A DNA stretch of 64,000 bases. It comes from Streptomyces europaeiscabiei. GTDB taxonomy: Bacteria; Actinomycetota; Actinomycetes; Streptomycetales; Streptomycetaceae. Position 1 is the first letter of the stretch. Each line of letters starts with the position of its first letter. A program made the translations under genes and the position numbers. Under the pieces are notes generated by a model. The model was not told where the DNA came from, searched no databases, and saw only the letters and a program-made list of their open reading frames with translations. The stretch lies in the NCBI RefSeq assembly GCF_036346855.1, contig NZ_CP107841.1:6390001-6454000 (forward strand), given 5' to 3'. Below, piece after piece: positions 27,799 to 36,420 of the stretch.

Positions 27799-28635
27799 AT
27801 GGTGCAGATCAAGAGCCCCGAGCAGATCGCCAAGATGCGCGAGGCGGGGCTGGTCGTCGCCGCCATCCACGCGGCCACCCGGGAGGCCGCCGTACCCGGC
27901 GCCTCCACGAAGGATCTTGACGAGGTGGCCCGCAAGGTGCTCGCGGAGCACGGGGCGAAGTCGAACTTCCTCGGGTACGGCGGCTTCCCGGCGACGATCT
28001 GCACGTCGGTGAACGAGGTCGTGGTGCATGGGATTCCGAGCGACGAGGTCGTGCTGAAGGACGGCGACATCATCTCCATCGACTGTGGAGCGATCGTCGA
28101 CGGCTGGCACGGTGACGCGGCCTACACCGCGTTCGTGGGATCCGGTCACGCCCCGGAGCTGATCGAGCTGTCGCGGGTGACCGAGGAGTCCATGTGGGCC
28201 GGGATCGCCGCGATGAAGGTCGGGAACCGGCTCGTGGACGTCTCCCGGGCCATCGAGACGTACATCCGCCGGCAGCCGAAGCCGGGCGGGGGCAAGTACG
28301 GGATCGTCGAGGACTACGGCGGCCATGGCATCGGGACCGAGATGCACATGGACCCGCATCTGCTGAACTACGTCGAGCGGCGGCGGGGGAAAGGGCCGAA
28401 GCTCGTCCCCGGGTTCTGCCTCGCGATCGAGCCGATGGTGGCGCTGGGTACGCCGAAGACCGAGGTTCTCGCGGACGACTGGACCGTGGTGAGCACGGAC
28501 GGGACGTGGTCCTCGCACTGGGAGCACTCGGTGGCGTTGACGGAGGTCGGGCCGCTGGTGCTGACCGCGCCCGACGGGGGCAGGGCGAAGCTGGCGGAGT
28601 ACGGGATCACCGCGGCCCCTGACCCGCTGGGCTGA
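27799..28635 (+). CDS. map: Type I methionine aminopeptidase
   Basis: This enzyme removes the initiator methionine from nascent proteins. The 278-residue protein has the metal-binding residues in place: IISIDCGAIVDGWHGD (two Asp), GHGIGTEMH (His) and FCLAIEPMV (Glu), plus a final Glu in ALTEVGP. The adk-map spacing is 175 bp with a terminator between, so map has its own promoter; none was convincing. GAGAGGCGAGAGCC precedes the ATG. Confidence 0.96.
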   Translation: MVQIKSPEQIAKMREAGLVVAAIHAATREAAVPGASTKDLDEVARKVLAEHGAKSNFLGYGGFPATICTSVNEVVVHGIPSDEVVLKDGDIISIDCGAIVDGWHGDAAYTAFVGSGHAPELIELSRVTEESMWAGIAAMKVGNRLVDVSRAIETYIRRQPKPGGGKYGIVEDYGGHGIGTEMHMDPHLLNYVERRRGKGPKLVPGFCLAIEPMVALGTPKTEVLADDWTVVSTDGTWSSHWEHSVALTEVGPLVLTAPDGGRAKLAEYGITAAPDPLG

Positions 28636-28637
28636 GC

Positions 28638-28706
28638 GGGTCGGCCGACTGCGGGCCGTGTGTGGCCGGCAGCGGGGTCGGCCGACTGCGGGCCGTGTGC
28701 GGCCGG
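28638..28706. repeat. Direct repeat pair in the map-infA spacer
   Basis: Two 32-bp copies (28638-28669 and 28675-28706) starting GGGTCGGCCGACTGCGGGCC differ by one base. They lie between map and infA. The sequence just after them (to about 28755) is a degenerate relative of the repeat at 37868-37925. The rest of the 305-bp spacer holds a short hairpin (TGGGCC/GGCCCA at 28755-28769) and the infA promoter. Confidence 0.85.
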
Positions 28707-28853
28707 GCGCGCCCACGTGGCGGAGTCGCACGGTGACACAGTCCCGCACCCTTCTGGGCCTGAGGCCCATCGAGGGGCGCCGCAACCGGCCCGAGTAATG
28801 ATCTTCTGCGATGGGCAGTCTTACCCGAATTCGTGTTTCTCGGGGGCCTGACG

Positions 28854-28859
28854 TAGACT
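28854..28859 (+). promoter_or_regulatory. -10 element of a probable infA promoter
   Basis: TAGACT is a good -10 hexamer for the main sigma factor. The -35 at 17-18 bp upstream (TTCGTG/TCGTGT) is weak. It would give a leader of about 75 nucleotides before the infA GTG. Confidence 0.5.
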
Positions 28860-28940
28860 GACTCGTCGGCTCTCGTGTTTCCGTGTGTCTTCATTCGGTT
28901 ACGCCGAGTCGATCAAGGTAGTCGATTCGAAGGGCGAAGC

Positions 28941-29162
28941 GTGGCCAAGAAGCAAGGTGCCATCGAGATCGAGGGCACTGTCGTCGAGTCTCTTCCGAAC
29001 GCCATGTTCAAGGTCGAGCTCCAGAACGGCCACCAGGTCCTGGCACACATCAGCGGCAAGATGCGTATGCACTACATCCGTATCCTCCCTGACGACCGGG
29101 TCGTGGTGGAGTTGTCTCCGTACGACCTGACGCGTGGCCGGATCGTCTACCGGTACAAGTGA
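28941..29162 (+). CDS. infA: Translation initiation factor IF-1
   Basis: IF-1 is the OB-fold factor that blocks the A site during initiation. The 73-residue protein is standard ([20 protein letters not shown], then [19 protein letters not shown]). The start is a GTG at 28941; an in-frame upstream ATG at 28875 would overlap the promoter-proximal region and adds non-family residues. Confidence 0.97.
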   Translation: MAKKQGAIEIEGTVVESLPNAMFKVELQNGHQVLAHISGKMRMHYIRILPDDRVVVELSPYDLTRGRIVYRYK

Positions 29163-29357
29163 GCTTGGGCGGGTCCTGTACTCGCCCCGGCGGCCGGGAG
29201 GGTCGTCGCTGGACAGGCTTAGACCTGTCAAACTCCCCGGAGCGATCCAGGGGAGAGTCTTCCTGATCCACCGGAAGAGAACTCCAACGCTACAAGTAGA
29301 TCTTGTCTTGTCCGCCCCTGCCCCGTGCGGGAGCACTGACCCGGAGAACCTCACCCC

Positions 29358-29471
29358 ATGAAGGTCAAGCCGAGCGTCAAGAAGATCTGCGACAAGTGCA
29401 GGGTGATCCGCCGTCACGGTCGGGTCATGGTCATCTGCGAGAACCCGCGCCACAAGCAGCGCCAGGGCTGA
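29358..29471 (+). CDS. rpmJ: 50S ribosomal protein L36, zinc-binding form
   Basis: This 37-residue protein ([20 protein letters not shown]...) carries the zinc ligands Cys11, Cys14, Cys27 and His32. It is too short for ordinary gene-length cutoffs but unmistakable. The 195-bp spacer before it contains a small GACAGG/CCTGTC hairpin and no recognised gene. Confidence 0.97.
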   Translation: MKVKPSVKKICDKCRVIRRHGRVMVICENPRHKQRQG

Positions 29472-29685
29472 CGCACGTTCGACCTCTCCCTCTGCATCGA
29501 CATCGCAGGGATTCGCGCGACGCGAGCTGAATTTGTTCATACGCAGGACCCAGGCGTGCTCAGCGTCTGACACCCCCGGCTCGGAGGCCGGGGACCCGGG
29601 TCGTACCCACTCTTCGACACGTAAGAGGCCGGCGGCCGGGATCTGGTTCTGCGGAAGACCTCCGACAATCACCAGGAGCCATTGA

Positions 29686-30066
29686 ATGGCACGCGTTTCC
29701 GGTGTTGACATCCCGCGCGACAAGCGCGTGGAGGTCGCCCTCACCTACGTGTTCGGCATCGGCCGGACCCTCTCCCAGGAGACGCTGGCAGCGACCGGCG
29801 TCAACCCCGACACCCGCGTCCGCGACCTCTCCGAGGAGCAGCTCGTCGCGATCCGCGAGTACGTGGACAACAACATCAAGACCGAGGGTGACCTCCGTCG
29901 CGAGGTTCAGGCCGACATCCGCCGCAAGGTGGAGATCGGCTGCTACCAGGGCCTCCGTCACCGTCGTGGTCTGCCCGTCCGCGGTCAGCGCACCAGCACG
30001 AACGCCCGCACCCGCAAGGGCCCGCGTCGCGCCATCGCCGGTAAGAAGAAGCCGGGCAAGAAGTAG
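29686..30066 (+). CDS. rpsM: 30S ribosomal protein S13
   Basis: S13 lies in the 30S head and forms a bridge to L5. The 126 residues include [31 protein letters not shown] and the basic tail [20 protein letters not shown]. The 214-bp spacer before it holds a short GC hairpin (CCCCGGC/GCCGGGG, 29574-29593); no clear promoter was recognised. AGGAG precedes the ATG. Confidence 0.98.
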   Translation: MARVSGVDIPRDKRVEVALTYVFGIGRTLSQETLAATGVNPDTRVRDLSEEQLVAIREYVDNNIKTEGDLRREVQADIRRKVEIGCYQGLRHRRGLPVRGQRTSTNARTRKGPRRAIAGKKKPGKK

Positions 30067-30136
30067 TCCTCAGCGGACAACGCTTCATCAGCGGTCTTCG
30101 CTGTAGGACCGACCACCTCCCCGTAGGAGTTTGTAG

Positions 30137-30541
30137 ATGCCCCCCAAGGGTCGTCAGGGCGCTGCCAAGAAGGTGCGCCGCAAGGAAAAGAAGAACGTCG
30201 CTCACGGTCACGCGCACATCAAGAGCACGTTCAACAACACGATCGTCTCGATCACGGACCCCTCGGGCAACGTGATCTCCTGGGCCTCCGCCGGCCACGT
30301 CGGCTTCAAGGGCTCCCGGAAGTCCACGCCGTTCGCCGCGCAGATGGCCGCCGAGTCGGCTGCCCGTCGCGCGCAGGAGCACGGCATGCGCAAGGTCGAC
30401 GTGTTCGTCAAGGGCCCGGGTTCGGGTCGTGAGACGGCCATCCGTTCGCTGCAGGCGACCGGTCTCGAGGTCGGCTCCATCCAGGACGTCACGCCCACCC
30501 CGCACAACGGCTGCCGTCCGCCCAAGCGTCGCCGCGTCTGA
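30137..30541 (+). CDS. rpsK: 30S ribosomal protein S11
   Basis: S11 forms part of the platform near the E site. The 134-residue protein has [32 protein letters not shown] and the C-terminal signature [16 protein letters not shown]. The last 35 bp of the gene recur 103 bp downstream (see the repeat at 30610). Confidence 0.98.
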   Translation: MPPKGRQGAAKKVRRKEKKNVAHGHAHIKSTFNNTIVSITDPSGNVISWASAGHVGFKGSRKSTPFAAQMAAESAARRAQEHGMRKVDVFVKGPGSGRETAIRSLQATGLEVGSIQDVTPTPHNGCRPPKRRRV

Positions 30542-30609
30542 TCGCGTCGGCTCAGGGCGGCTCGGCTTCCGGCTGGGGGTGTGGGGGTCATTCCCCACAA
30601 TGTCGCAGT

Positions 30610-30644
30610 ACGGCTGCCGTCCGCCCGAGCGTCGCCGCGTCTGA
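30610..30644 (+). repeat. Copy of the rpsK 3' end in the rpsK-rpoA spacer
   Basis: This 35-bp stretch matches 30507-30541, the end of rpsK including the stop codon, with one mismatch. In frame it would read YGCRPPERRRV followed by stop, against [11 protein letters not shown] in rpsK. It has no start or ribosome site of its own. Confidence 0.95.
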
Positions 30645-30685
30645 CCCTTCGGGGCCGATGCACGGCAGCTTGGTCTGAGGTTTTC

Positions 30686-30717
30686 GGGCGGTATGGCTCT
30701 TCATGGCCATATCGCCC
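30686..30717 (+). other. Hairpin upstream of rpoA
   Basis: GGGCGGTATGGC (30686-30697) pairs with GCCATATCGCCC (30706-30717) with one G-U pair. It lies about 60 bp before rpoA and could be a weak terminator or attenuator inside the alpha operon. No T-tract follows. Confidence 0.55.
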
Positions 30718-30778
30718 GTACCCTTGTAGTTCTCAAGGGCATCAAATAGTGGGTGCCCATGACTGAAGGATTCACTTC

Positions 30779-31801
30779 ATGCTGATCGCTCAGCGTCCCT
30801 CGTTGACCGAAGAGGTCGTCGACGAGTTCCGCTCCCGGTTCGTGATCGAGCCGCTGGAGCCGGGCTTCGGCTACACCCTCGGCAACAGCCTTCGCCGTAC
30901 GCTCCTGTCGTCGATCCCCGGTGCGGCGGTCACGTCCATCCGTATCGACGGTGTCCTGCACGAGTTCACCACCGTGCCGGGCGTCAAGGAGGACGTCACC
31001 GACCTGATCCTCAACATCAAGCAGCTGGTCGTCTCCTCGGAGCACGACGAGCCGGTCGTGATGTACCTGCGCAAGCAGGGCCCGGGTCTGGTCACCGCCG
31101 CCGACATCGCGCCCCCGGCCGGTGTCGAGGTGCACAACCCCGACCTCGTCCTCGCCACGCTCAACGGCAAGGGCAAGCTGGAGATGGAGCTGACGGTCGA
31201 GCGTGGCCGCGGTTACGTCTCCGCCGTGCAGAACAAGCAGGTGGGCCAGGAGATCGGCCGTATCCCGGTCGACTCCATCTACTCGCCGGTTCTCAAGGTC
31301 ACGTACAAGGTCGAGGCGACTCGTGTCGAGCAGCGCACCGACTTCGACAAGCTGATCGTCGACGTCGAGACCAAGCAGGCGATGCGTCCGCGTGACGCCA
31401 TGGCCTCCGCCGGTAAGACGCTGGTCGAGCTGTTCGGTCTCGCCCGTGAGCTGAACATCGACGCCGAGGGCATCGACATGGGCCCGTCCCCGACGGACGC
31501 CGCTCTCGCCGCCGATCTCGCCCTGCCGATCGAGGAGCTGGAGCTCACCGTTCGGTCGTACAACTGCCTCAAGCGCGAGGGCATCCACTCCGTGGGTGAG
31601 CTCGTGGCTCGTTCCGAGGCGGACCTGCTCGACATCCGCAACTTCGGTGCGAAGTCGATCGACGAGGTCAAGGCGAAGCTGGCGGGTATGGGCCTGGCGC
31701 TCAAGGACTCCCCGCCCGGATTCGACCCGACCGCCGCCGCCGACGCGTTCGGCGCGGACGACGACGCGGACGCCGGGTTCGTGGAGACCGAGCAGTACTA
31801 A
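30779..31801 (+). CDS. rpoA: DNA-directed RNA polymerase subunit alpha
   Basis: This is the 340-residue alpha subunit. The N-terminal dimerisation domain ([32 protein letters not shown]) and the C-terminal domain ([20 protein letters not shown], then [17 protein letters not shown]) are complete, with an acidic tail. The C-terminal domain contacts activators and UP elements. GAAGGA lies about 11 bases before the ATG. Confidence 0.98.
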   Translation: MLIAQRPSLTEEVVDEFRSRFVIEPLEPGFGYTLGNSLRRTLLSSIPGAAVTSIRIDGVLHEFTTVPGVKEDVTDLILNIKQLVVSSEHDEPVVMYLRKQGPGLVTAADIAPPAGVEVHNPDLVLATLNGKGKLEMELTVERGRGYVSAVQNKQVGQEIGRIPVDSIYSPVLKVTYKVEATRVEQRTDFDKLIVDVETKQAMRPRDAMASAGKTLVELFGLARELNIDAEGIDMGPSPTDAALAADLALPIEELELTVRSYNCLKREGIHSVGELVARSEADLLDIRNFGAKSIDEVKAKLAGMGLALKDSPPGFDPTAAADAFGADDDADAGFVETEQY

Positions 31802-31850
31802 GAGCTCGGGCCATCCGGTCCGTACTTGGGTGCGGGTGCGCTGTGGCTTG

Positions 31851-31878
31851 TCGCGCAGTTCCCCGCGCCCCTTCCGGG
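31851..31878 (+). repeat. Dispersed intergenic repeat, copy 1
   Basis: TCGCGCAGTTCCCCGCGCCC and a few following bases lie in the rpoA-rplQ spacer, followed by a short hairpin (CCGGGAGC.../...GCTCCCGG). The same core occurs at 32538, 48130 and, inverted, at 59862. It is a Streptomyces-type intergenic repeat of unknown function. Confidence 0.8.
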
Positions 31879-31982
31879 AGCGTCCCTTCGGGACTGCTCC
31901 CGGATCTTCGACGGGCATCCGCCCGCTCGGATACTGACCTCGGTACCTGATACGGCCGGGGCAGACACCTAGGAGAAACACC

Positions 31983-32489
31983 ATGCCGAAGCCCACCAAG
32001 GGTGCCCGTCTGGGCGGCGGCGCCGCGCACGAGAAGCTGCTCCTCGCGAACCTCGCGAAGGCGCTCTTCGAGCACGGCCGCATCACCACCACCGAGGCGA
32101 AGGCCCGCCGTCTGCGGCCGTACGCCGAGCGTCTGGTCACCAAGGCGAAGAAGGGCGACCTTCACAACCGCCGCCAGGTGCTCCAGGTCATCACGGACAA
32201 GAGCATCGTGCACACGCTCTTCACCGAGATCGGCCCGCGGTACGAGAACCGTCCGGGTGGCTACACCCGTATCACCAAGATCGGTAACCGCCGTGGCGAC
32301 AACGCGCCCATGGCCGTCATCGAGCTGGTCGAGGCGCTGACGGTCGCGCAGCAGGCCACCGGTGAGGCCGAGGCCGCCACCAAGCGTGCCGCCAAGGACG
32401 CGGAGGCGCCTGCCGCTGAGGCCAAGGTGGACACGACCAAGGCCGACGAGGCCGCGGACGAGGCTGCCGAGGAGTCGAAGGACGCGTAA
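31983..32489 (+). CDS. rplQ: 50S ribosomal protein L17
   Basis: L17 surrounds the tunnel exit. The 168-residue protein has the normal core ([20 protein letters not shown], then [20 protein letters not shown]). A C-terminal extension of about 45 residues rich in Ala, Glu, Lys and Asp follows, typical of actinobacteria. An AGGAG ribosome site precedes the ATG. Confidence 0.97.
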   Translation: MPKPTKGARLGGGAAHEKLLLANLAKALFEHGRITTTEAKARRLRPYAERLVTKAKKGDLHNRRQVLQVITDKSIVHTLFTEIGPRYENRPGGYTRITKIGNRRGDNAPMAVIELVEALTVAQQATGEAEAATKRAAKDAEAPAAEAKVDTTKADEAADEAAEESKDA

Positions 32490-32537
32490 GCGTTCTGCGG
32501 GGGCTGTGCGTCGGCGGCCGCGGGTTCGTTGTGGTTG

Positions 32538-32572
32538 TTCGCGCAGTTCCCCGTGCCCCTGAAAGACGGGGC
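32538..32572 (+). repeat. Dispersed intergenic repeat, copy 2
   Basis: TTCGCGCAGTTCCCCGTGCC followed by CCTGAAAGACGGGGC: the same element as at 31851 with small changes. It sits between rplQ and its terminator. Confidence 0.75.
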
Positions 32573-32580
32573 GTGTGTGA

Positions 32581-32617
32581 GCGGGCCCGTTCCTTTCGAG
32601 GAACGGGCCCGCTTTTC
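32581..32617 (+). terminator. Intrinsic terminator after rplQ
   Basis: GCGGGCCCGTTCC (32581-32593) pairs perfectly with GGAACGGGCCCGC (32600-32612) around the loop TTTCGA and is followed by TTTTC. It ends the alpha operon just before truA. Confidence 0.88.
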
Positions 32618-32638
32618 TGTACCTGAGAGGATCTTCGT

Positions 32639-33502
32639 GTGAGTGATGAAGCGGCGCCCGGTCATGTCCGTGTCCGGCTGGACCTGTCGTACGACGGGAG
32701 TGAGTTCTCCGGGTGGGCCAAGCAGGCCGGGGGACGGCGGACGGTGCAGGGGGAGATCGAGGACGCTCTGCGGACCGTTACGCGGTCGAGCGAGACGTAT
32801 GAGCTGACCGTGGCGGGGCGGACCGACGCGGGGGTGCACGCGCGGGGCCAGGTGGCGCATGTCGATCTGCCGCGGGAGGTCTGGGACGAGCACCACGGGA
32901 AGCTGCTCAAGCGGCTCGCAGGGCGGCTCTCCCGGGACGTACGGGTCTGGGCCCTGCGGGAGGCTCCCAGTGGCTTCAACGCCCGGTTCTCGGCCGTCTG
33001 GCGGCGGTACGCCTATCGGGTGACCGACAACCCCGGCGGTGTCGATCCGTTGCTGCGCAGCCACGTGCTGTGGCACGACTGGCCGCTGGACGTGGACGCC
33101 ATGAACGACGCCGCCTCGCGGCTGCTCGGGGAGCACGACTTCGCGGCCTACTGCAAGCGGCGGGAGGGCGCGACCACGATCCGTACGCTGCAGCGGCTCA
33201 GTCTGGTGCGGGGGGACGACGGAATCATCACCGCGACCGTGCGGGCCGACGCCTTCTGCCACAACATGGTGCGCTCGCTGATCGGGGCGCTGCTGTTCGT
33301 CGGAGACGGGCACCGGGGGGCCGAGTGGCCCGGGAAGGTGCTGGCCGCCGGTGTGCGGGACTCCGCCGTGCATGTCGTACGGCCGCACGGGCTGACCCTG
33401 GAGGAGGTCGGGTATCCGGCCGACGAACTGCTGGCCGCGCGCAGCAAGGAGGCGCGCAACCGGCGGAGTCTGCCGGGGGTGCCCGGGGTCGGCTGCTGCT
33501 GA
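32639..33502 (+). CDS. truA: tRNA pseudouridine(38-40) synthase
   Basis: TruA isomerises uridines 38-40 in tRNA anticodon arms. The 287-residue protein has [16 protein letters not shown] and the catalytic Asp in [13 protein letters not shown]. The later [17 protein letters not shown] signature is also present. It begins at a GTG with GAGAGGATC upstream, just after the rplQ terminator, so some read-through or an embedded promoter is needed. Confidence 0.96.
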   Translation: MSDEAAPGHVRVRLDLSYDGSEFSGWAKQAGGRRTVQGEIEDALRTVTRSSETYELTVAGRTDAGVHARGQVAHVDLPREVWDEHHGKLLKRLAGRLSRDVRVWALREAPSGFNARFSAVWRRYAYRVTDNPGGVDPLLRSHVLWHDWPLDVDAMNDAASRLLGEHDFAAYCKRREGATTIRTLQRLSLVRGDDGIITATVRADAFCHNMVRSLIGALLFVGDGHRGAEWPGKVLAAGVRDSAVHVVRPHGLTLEEVGYPADELLAARSKEARNRRSLPGVPGVGCC

Positions 33503-33530
33503 CCTCGGGCGGCGGCATGGGTACGGGTGG

Positions 33531-34415
33531 TCACTGCCCGTTGGCAGCGGCGGCGGCCTGGGTCTCACCCCGGCGGCGGATCTGTTCGTACGTGGACTCA
33601 CTGAGGTCGTCGCCGGCCGTGAAGACGGCGGTGTCCTTCTCCGTGACGTCCTTGCCGTCGGTGAAGCCGGCCAGGGTGAAGTGGGCGTAGCGGCCGTAGG
33701 AGTTGGCGGTCGTACGGCAGAACGTCGTACGGCAGAAGGTGGGCACGCCGTCGCCGGAGAGGGAGACGAGGGTGCTCTTCTTGTCCCAGTCCTTCTTGAC
33801 CTTGGTCGCCTTGGCCTCGGTGTCGAACAGGGCGACGCCGACCGTGACCGCGATCTTGTCCCGGTAGTAGGTCACGCGCATGAAGCGGGTGCAGTCGTTG
33901 CTGGTCAGCAGCTTGCCGAGGGTGCCCTGGACGGCCGAGGCGCAGTCTGTCGTCGAGGCTGTGGCGCCCTTTCGGTAGACGACGTTGTCGCGCTTGGTCA
34001 GCTGGGAGCCCGGGAAGAGGATGTCCGGGCTGATCGGCGCCTTGTCCTTGCCCGAGCTGGAGATGAAGTCCTTCGGGTTCAGCGGTGGCGGGGCCGAGGT
34101 CGGCGCGAACGACGGGTCCGTCTTGGCGCTGGCGCTCGGGATGTCCGCGGTGGCCGGCAGGTCGTTCGGGCCGTTCGCCGTGGTGGTGCCGCTGTCCGCG
34201 TTGACGACGGCGACGGCCACGGCGACGCCTATGCCGACCGTGGCGAGAGCGCCGCCGACGATCATCAGGAGTCTGCGGCGTCTGTTGCGTGTTTCGGACT
34301 GCTCGGCGAGTGACGCCCAGTCCGGGGTCTGGTTACTGGTGGAATTCCGCTGATTGTCCCACGGGTTGTGGGAACCTCCGGGGCTCCACTGAGACCCCCC
34401 CTGCCCAAAGCTCAT
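33531..34415 (-). CDS. Membrane-anchored extracellular protein, unknown function
   Basis: This 294-residue protein has a glycine/asparagine-rich cytoplasmic N-terminus and a basic stretch (ETRNRRRRLL). One membrane helix follows (MIVGGALATVGIGVAVAVAV), then a Ser/Pro/Thr-rich linker and an extracellular domain from about residue 110. Four cysteines (ASTTDCAS, SNDCTRF, and two FCRTT) may form disulfides. FCRTT is doubled by a 15-bp tandem duplication (33709-33738). It is conserved in layout with other Streptomyces proteins but no function is known. It faces truA convergently. Confidence 0.65.
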   Translation of the reverse strand: MSFGQGGSQWSPGGSHNPWDNQRNSTSNQTPDWASLAEQSETRNRRRRLLMIVGGALATVGIGVAVAVAVVNADSGTTTANGPNDLPATADIPSASAKTDPSFAPTSAPPPLNPKDFISSSGKDKAPISPDILFPGSQLTKRDNVVYRKGATASTTDCASAVQGTLGKLLTSNDCTRFMRVTYYRDKIAVTVGVALFDTEAKATKVKKDWDKKSTLVSLSGDGVPTFCRTTFCRTTANSYGRYAHFTLAGFTDGKDVTEKDTAVFTAGDDLSESTYEQIRRRGETQAAAAANGQ

Positions 34416-34478
34416 GGGCCGCAGTTTAGACGGGCGAGGCGAGGCCTTCTTCAGTTATGGGTTACGCCAGGTATCGGG

Positions 34479-34793
34479 TTACGCCTTGTCCTTCCAGCCT
34501 TTGAACTTCATGTCGCAGGTCTTGCTCTTGCCCTTGGCCTCGCACCAGTCCGTCGTCGGGTTCTTCGCTGACAGGTCGGGTTCTTCGCGGAGAGGTCGTG
34601 GACGGGGACGCGGAGGGCCGGTCCTGCCCGCCTTCAAGTCCCAGACCTTGAGGATCTCGCCCTTGGGCGTGAACTTCACCTGGCCGCCGGGCGCCGAGTA
34701 GCGGCTCGACGCGGACGCCGTCCCGGCGGTGCCCGGCGTCAGGGCGACCCCGGCCGCCACGGTCGAGGCGACGGCACTCTTGCGAGACTTCAT
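34479..34793 (-). CDS. Small secreted protein with an internal frame-shifted segment
   Basis: This 104-residue exported protein of unknown function has signal KSRKSAVASTVAAGVALTPG and cleavage near ASASS. It is followed by YSAPGGQVKFTPKGEILKVW and a C-terminal WCEAKGKSKTCDMKFKGW with two cysteines. The middle (RTGPPRPRPRPLREEP) is atypical. A 20-bp imperfect tandem duplication (34561-34600) and an apparent upstream indel appear to shift and then restore the frame. In the alternative frame the segment reads GPALRVPVHDLSAKNPT, and LSAKNPT occurs again in the current frame. The ATG at 34793 gives the signal peptide. Confidence 0.55.
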   Translation of the reverse strand: MKSRKSAVASTVAAGVALTPGTAGTASASSRYSAPGGQVKFTPKGEILKVWDLKAGRTGPPRPRPRPLREEPDLSAKNPTTDWCEAKGKSKTCDMKFKGWKDKA

Positions 34794-34921
34794 ACGTGGA
34801 CCCCGGTTTTTCAGGCTGCATGCCTGATCATGTGCCTGCCTCGCGGCGCGTGAGGCCGGATCGCATCGAACCCGTGGGCGAAGTGGATCAAGGGTGCGGC
34901 GGCCCCCGGCCCGGACCCGTT

Positions 34922-34951
34922 TTGACCTGTCCGGGGCGGCGCGGGTAGCCT
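34922..34951 (+). promoter_or_regulatory. Promoter of rplM-rpsI
   Basis: TTGACC (34922-34927) and TAGCCT (34946-34951) are 18 bp apart, a good vegetative promoter. It would give a leader of about 175 nucleotides before rplM. The rest of the 340-bp spacer between the small secreted protein and rplM shows no gene. Confidence 0.65.
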
Positions 34952-35133
34952 TCCAGTTTGTTATGCGTATGGGCTTGGTCGTTCTCACGCGAGAGGCCCT
35001 TACGTAGGTTCCCTGGAGCAGTTACCAGTGGGCGGCATACGGGCAGCGTCCCCGGCACTGTCGTCCCCAGCTGCACGATCGCTTCAGTGATGCCATGTGT
35101 CAGCACCCATCCACTGAAGAAGAAGGCTGCGAA

Positions 35134-35577
35134 GTGCGTACGTACAGCCCCAAGCCCGGCGATGTGACTCGCCAGTGGCACGTCATTGACGCTCAGGACA
35201 TCGTCCTGGGCCGTCTGGCTACCACTGCCGCGAACCTCCTCCGCGGCAAGCACAAGCCGACCTATGCCCCGCACATGGACATGGGCGACTTCGTCATCAT
35301 CATCAACGCCGACAAGGTTCACCTGTCCGGCAACAAGAAGACCCAGAAGCTGGCGTACCGCCACTCCGGCTACCCGGGTGGTCTGCGCTCCGTCCGCTAC
35401 GACGAGCTGCTGGCGAAGAACCCCGAGAAGGCCGTCGAGAAGGCCATCAAGGGCATGATCCCCAAGAACACCCTGGGCCGTCAGATGATCTCGAAGCTGA
35501 AGGTCTACTCGGGCGACCAGCACCCGCACGCTGCGCAGCAGCCGGTGCCGTTCGAGATCACCCAGGTCGCGCAGTAG
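35134..35577 (+). CDS. rplM: 50S ribosomal protein L13
   Basis: L13 is an early 50S assembly protein. The GTG at 35134 gives the family start ([20 protein letters not shown], 147 residues); an in-frame ATG at 35095 adds 13 non-family residues. [20 protein letters not shown] and [12 protein letters not shown] are present. It forms an operon with rpsI. Confidence 0.97.
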   Translation: MRTYSPKPGDVTRQWHVIDAQDIVLGRLATTAANLLRGKHKPTYAPHMDMGDFVIIINADKVHLSGNKKTQKLAYRHSGYPGGLRSVRYDELLAKNPEKAVEKAIKGMIPKNTLGRQMISKLKVYSGDQHPHAAQQPVPFEITQVAQ

Positions 35578-35623
35578 TTCCGGCCACAACCCCCCTAAGA
35601 CAGAAAAGAATCTGAGGAGAATC

Positions 35624-36160
35624 GTGGCCGAGACCACCGTTGAGCAGCCGGTCGAAGAGACCGAGAGTGAGCTCGTCGACATCGAGAGCTACACCACCGA
35701 GTCCGAGGTGCCCGTCGAGGGCGAGTACACCACTGAGACCTCGGGTGACCTTGCCGGCCGCTTCGGCGACCCGCAGCCGGCCGCCGGCCTGGGCCGTCGC
35801 AAGAACGCCATCGCCCGCGTCCGGATCGTCCCGGGCTCCGGCAAGTGGAAGATCAACGGGCGTACGCTCGAGGACTACTTCCCGAACAAGGTGCACCAGC
35901 AGGAGGTCAACGAGCCGTTCAAGGTTCTTGAGCTCGAAGGCCGCTACGACGTCATCGCCCGCATCGCCGGTGGCGGTGTCTCCGGTCAGGCCGGTGCGCT
36001 CCGTCTCGGTGTCGCCCGCGCGCTGAACGAGGCCGACGTCGACAACAACCGTGGCGCCCTCAAGAAGGCCGGCTTCCTCCGCCGCGACGACCGTGCGGTC
36101 GAGCGCAAGAAGGCCGGTCTGAAGAAGGCCCGCAAGGCTCCGCAGTACAGCAAGCGCTAA
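35624..36160 (+). CDS. rpsI: 30S ribosomal protein S9
   Basis: The tail of S9 contacts P-site tRNA. The 178-residue protein has an acidic N-terminal extension of about 45 residues ([20 protein letters not shown]) before the core [20 protein letters not shown]. The C-terminus ends in KAPQYSKR, the tRNA-contacting arginine tail. The start is a GTG with GAGGAG upstream. Confidence 0.97.
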   Translation: MAETTVEQPVEETESELVDIESYTTESEVPVEGEYTTETSGDLAGRFGDPQPAAGLGRRKNAIARVRIVPGSGKWKINGRTLEDYFPNKVHQQEVNEPFKVLELEGRYDVIARIAGGGVSGQAGALRLGVARALNEADVDNNRGALKKAGFLRRDDRAVERKKAGLKKARKAPQYSKR

Positions 36161-36188
36161 ATCGCGCTCGCGCCGTATCGCGCGTATC

Positions 36189-36220
36189 GCCCCGGTGGCA
36201 CGTACCTGTGCCGCCGGGGC
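36189..36220 (+). terminator. Terminator-like hairpin after rpsI
   Basis: GCCCCGGTGGCAC (36189-36201) pairs with GTGCCGCCGGGGC (36208-36220) with one T-G pair and a six-base loop, followed by GGTTTG. This ends the rplM-rpsI unit. The remaining 200 bp to glmM contain its ribosome site (GGAGGA) but no clear promoter. Confidence 0.7.
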
Positions 36221-36420
36221 GGTTTGCGTAGCAGGGGCGATCGTTCATCGCAGACTTATACACAGACTGTCGGTACAACCCCGAAAGGGGGAGGACAGTC
36301 TCAGGGGATGTACTTGGTCCGGGGAATGCCGGGACACTCGGGGACAGCCGGTGCGGGACCGCCCGGTAGGGGACCATCAGGTACGAGCCGCACATTCTCA
36401 GCAATTCGGAGGACACCACA

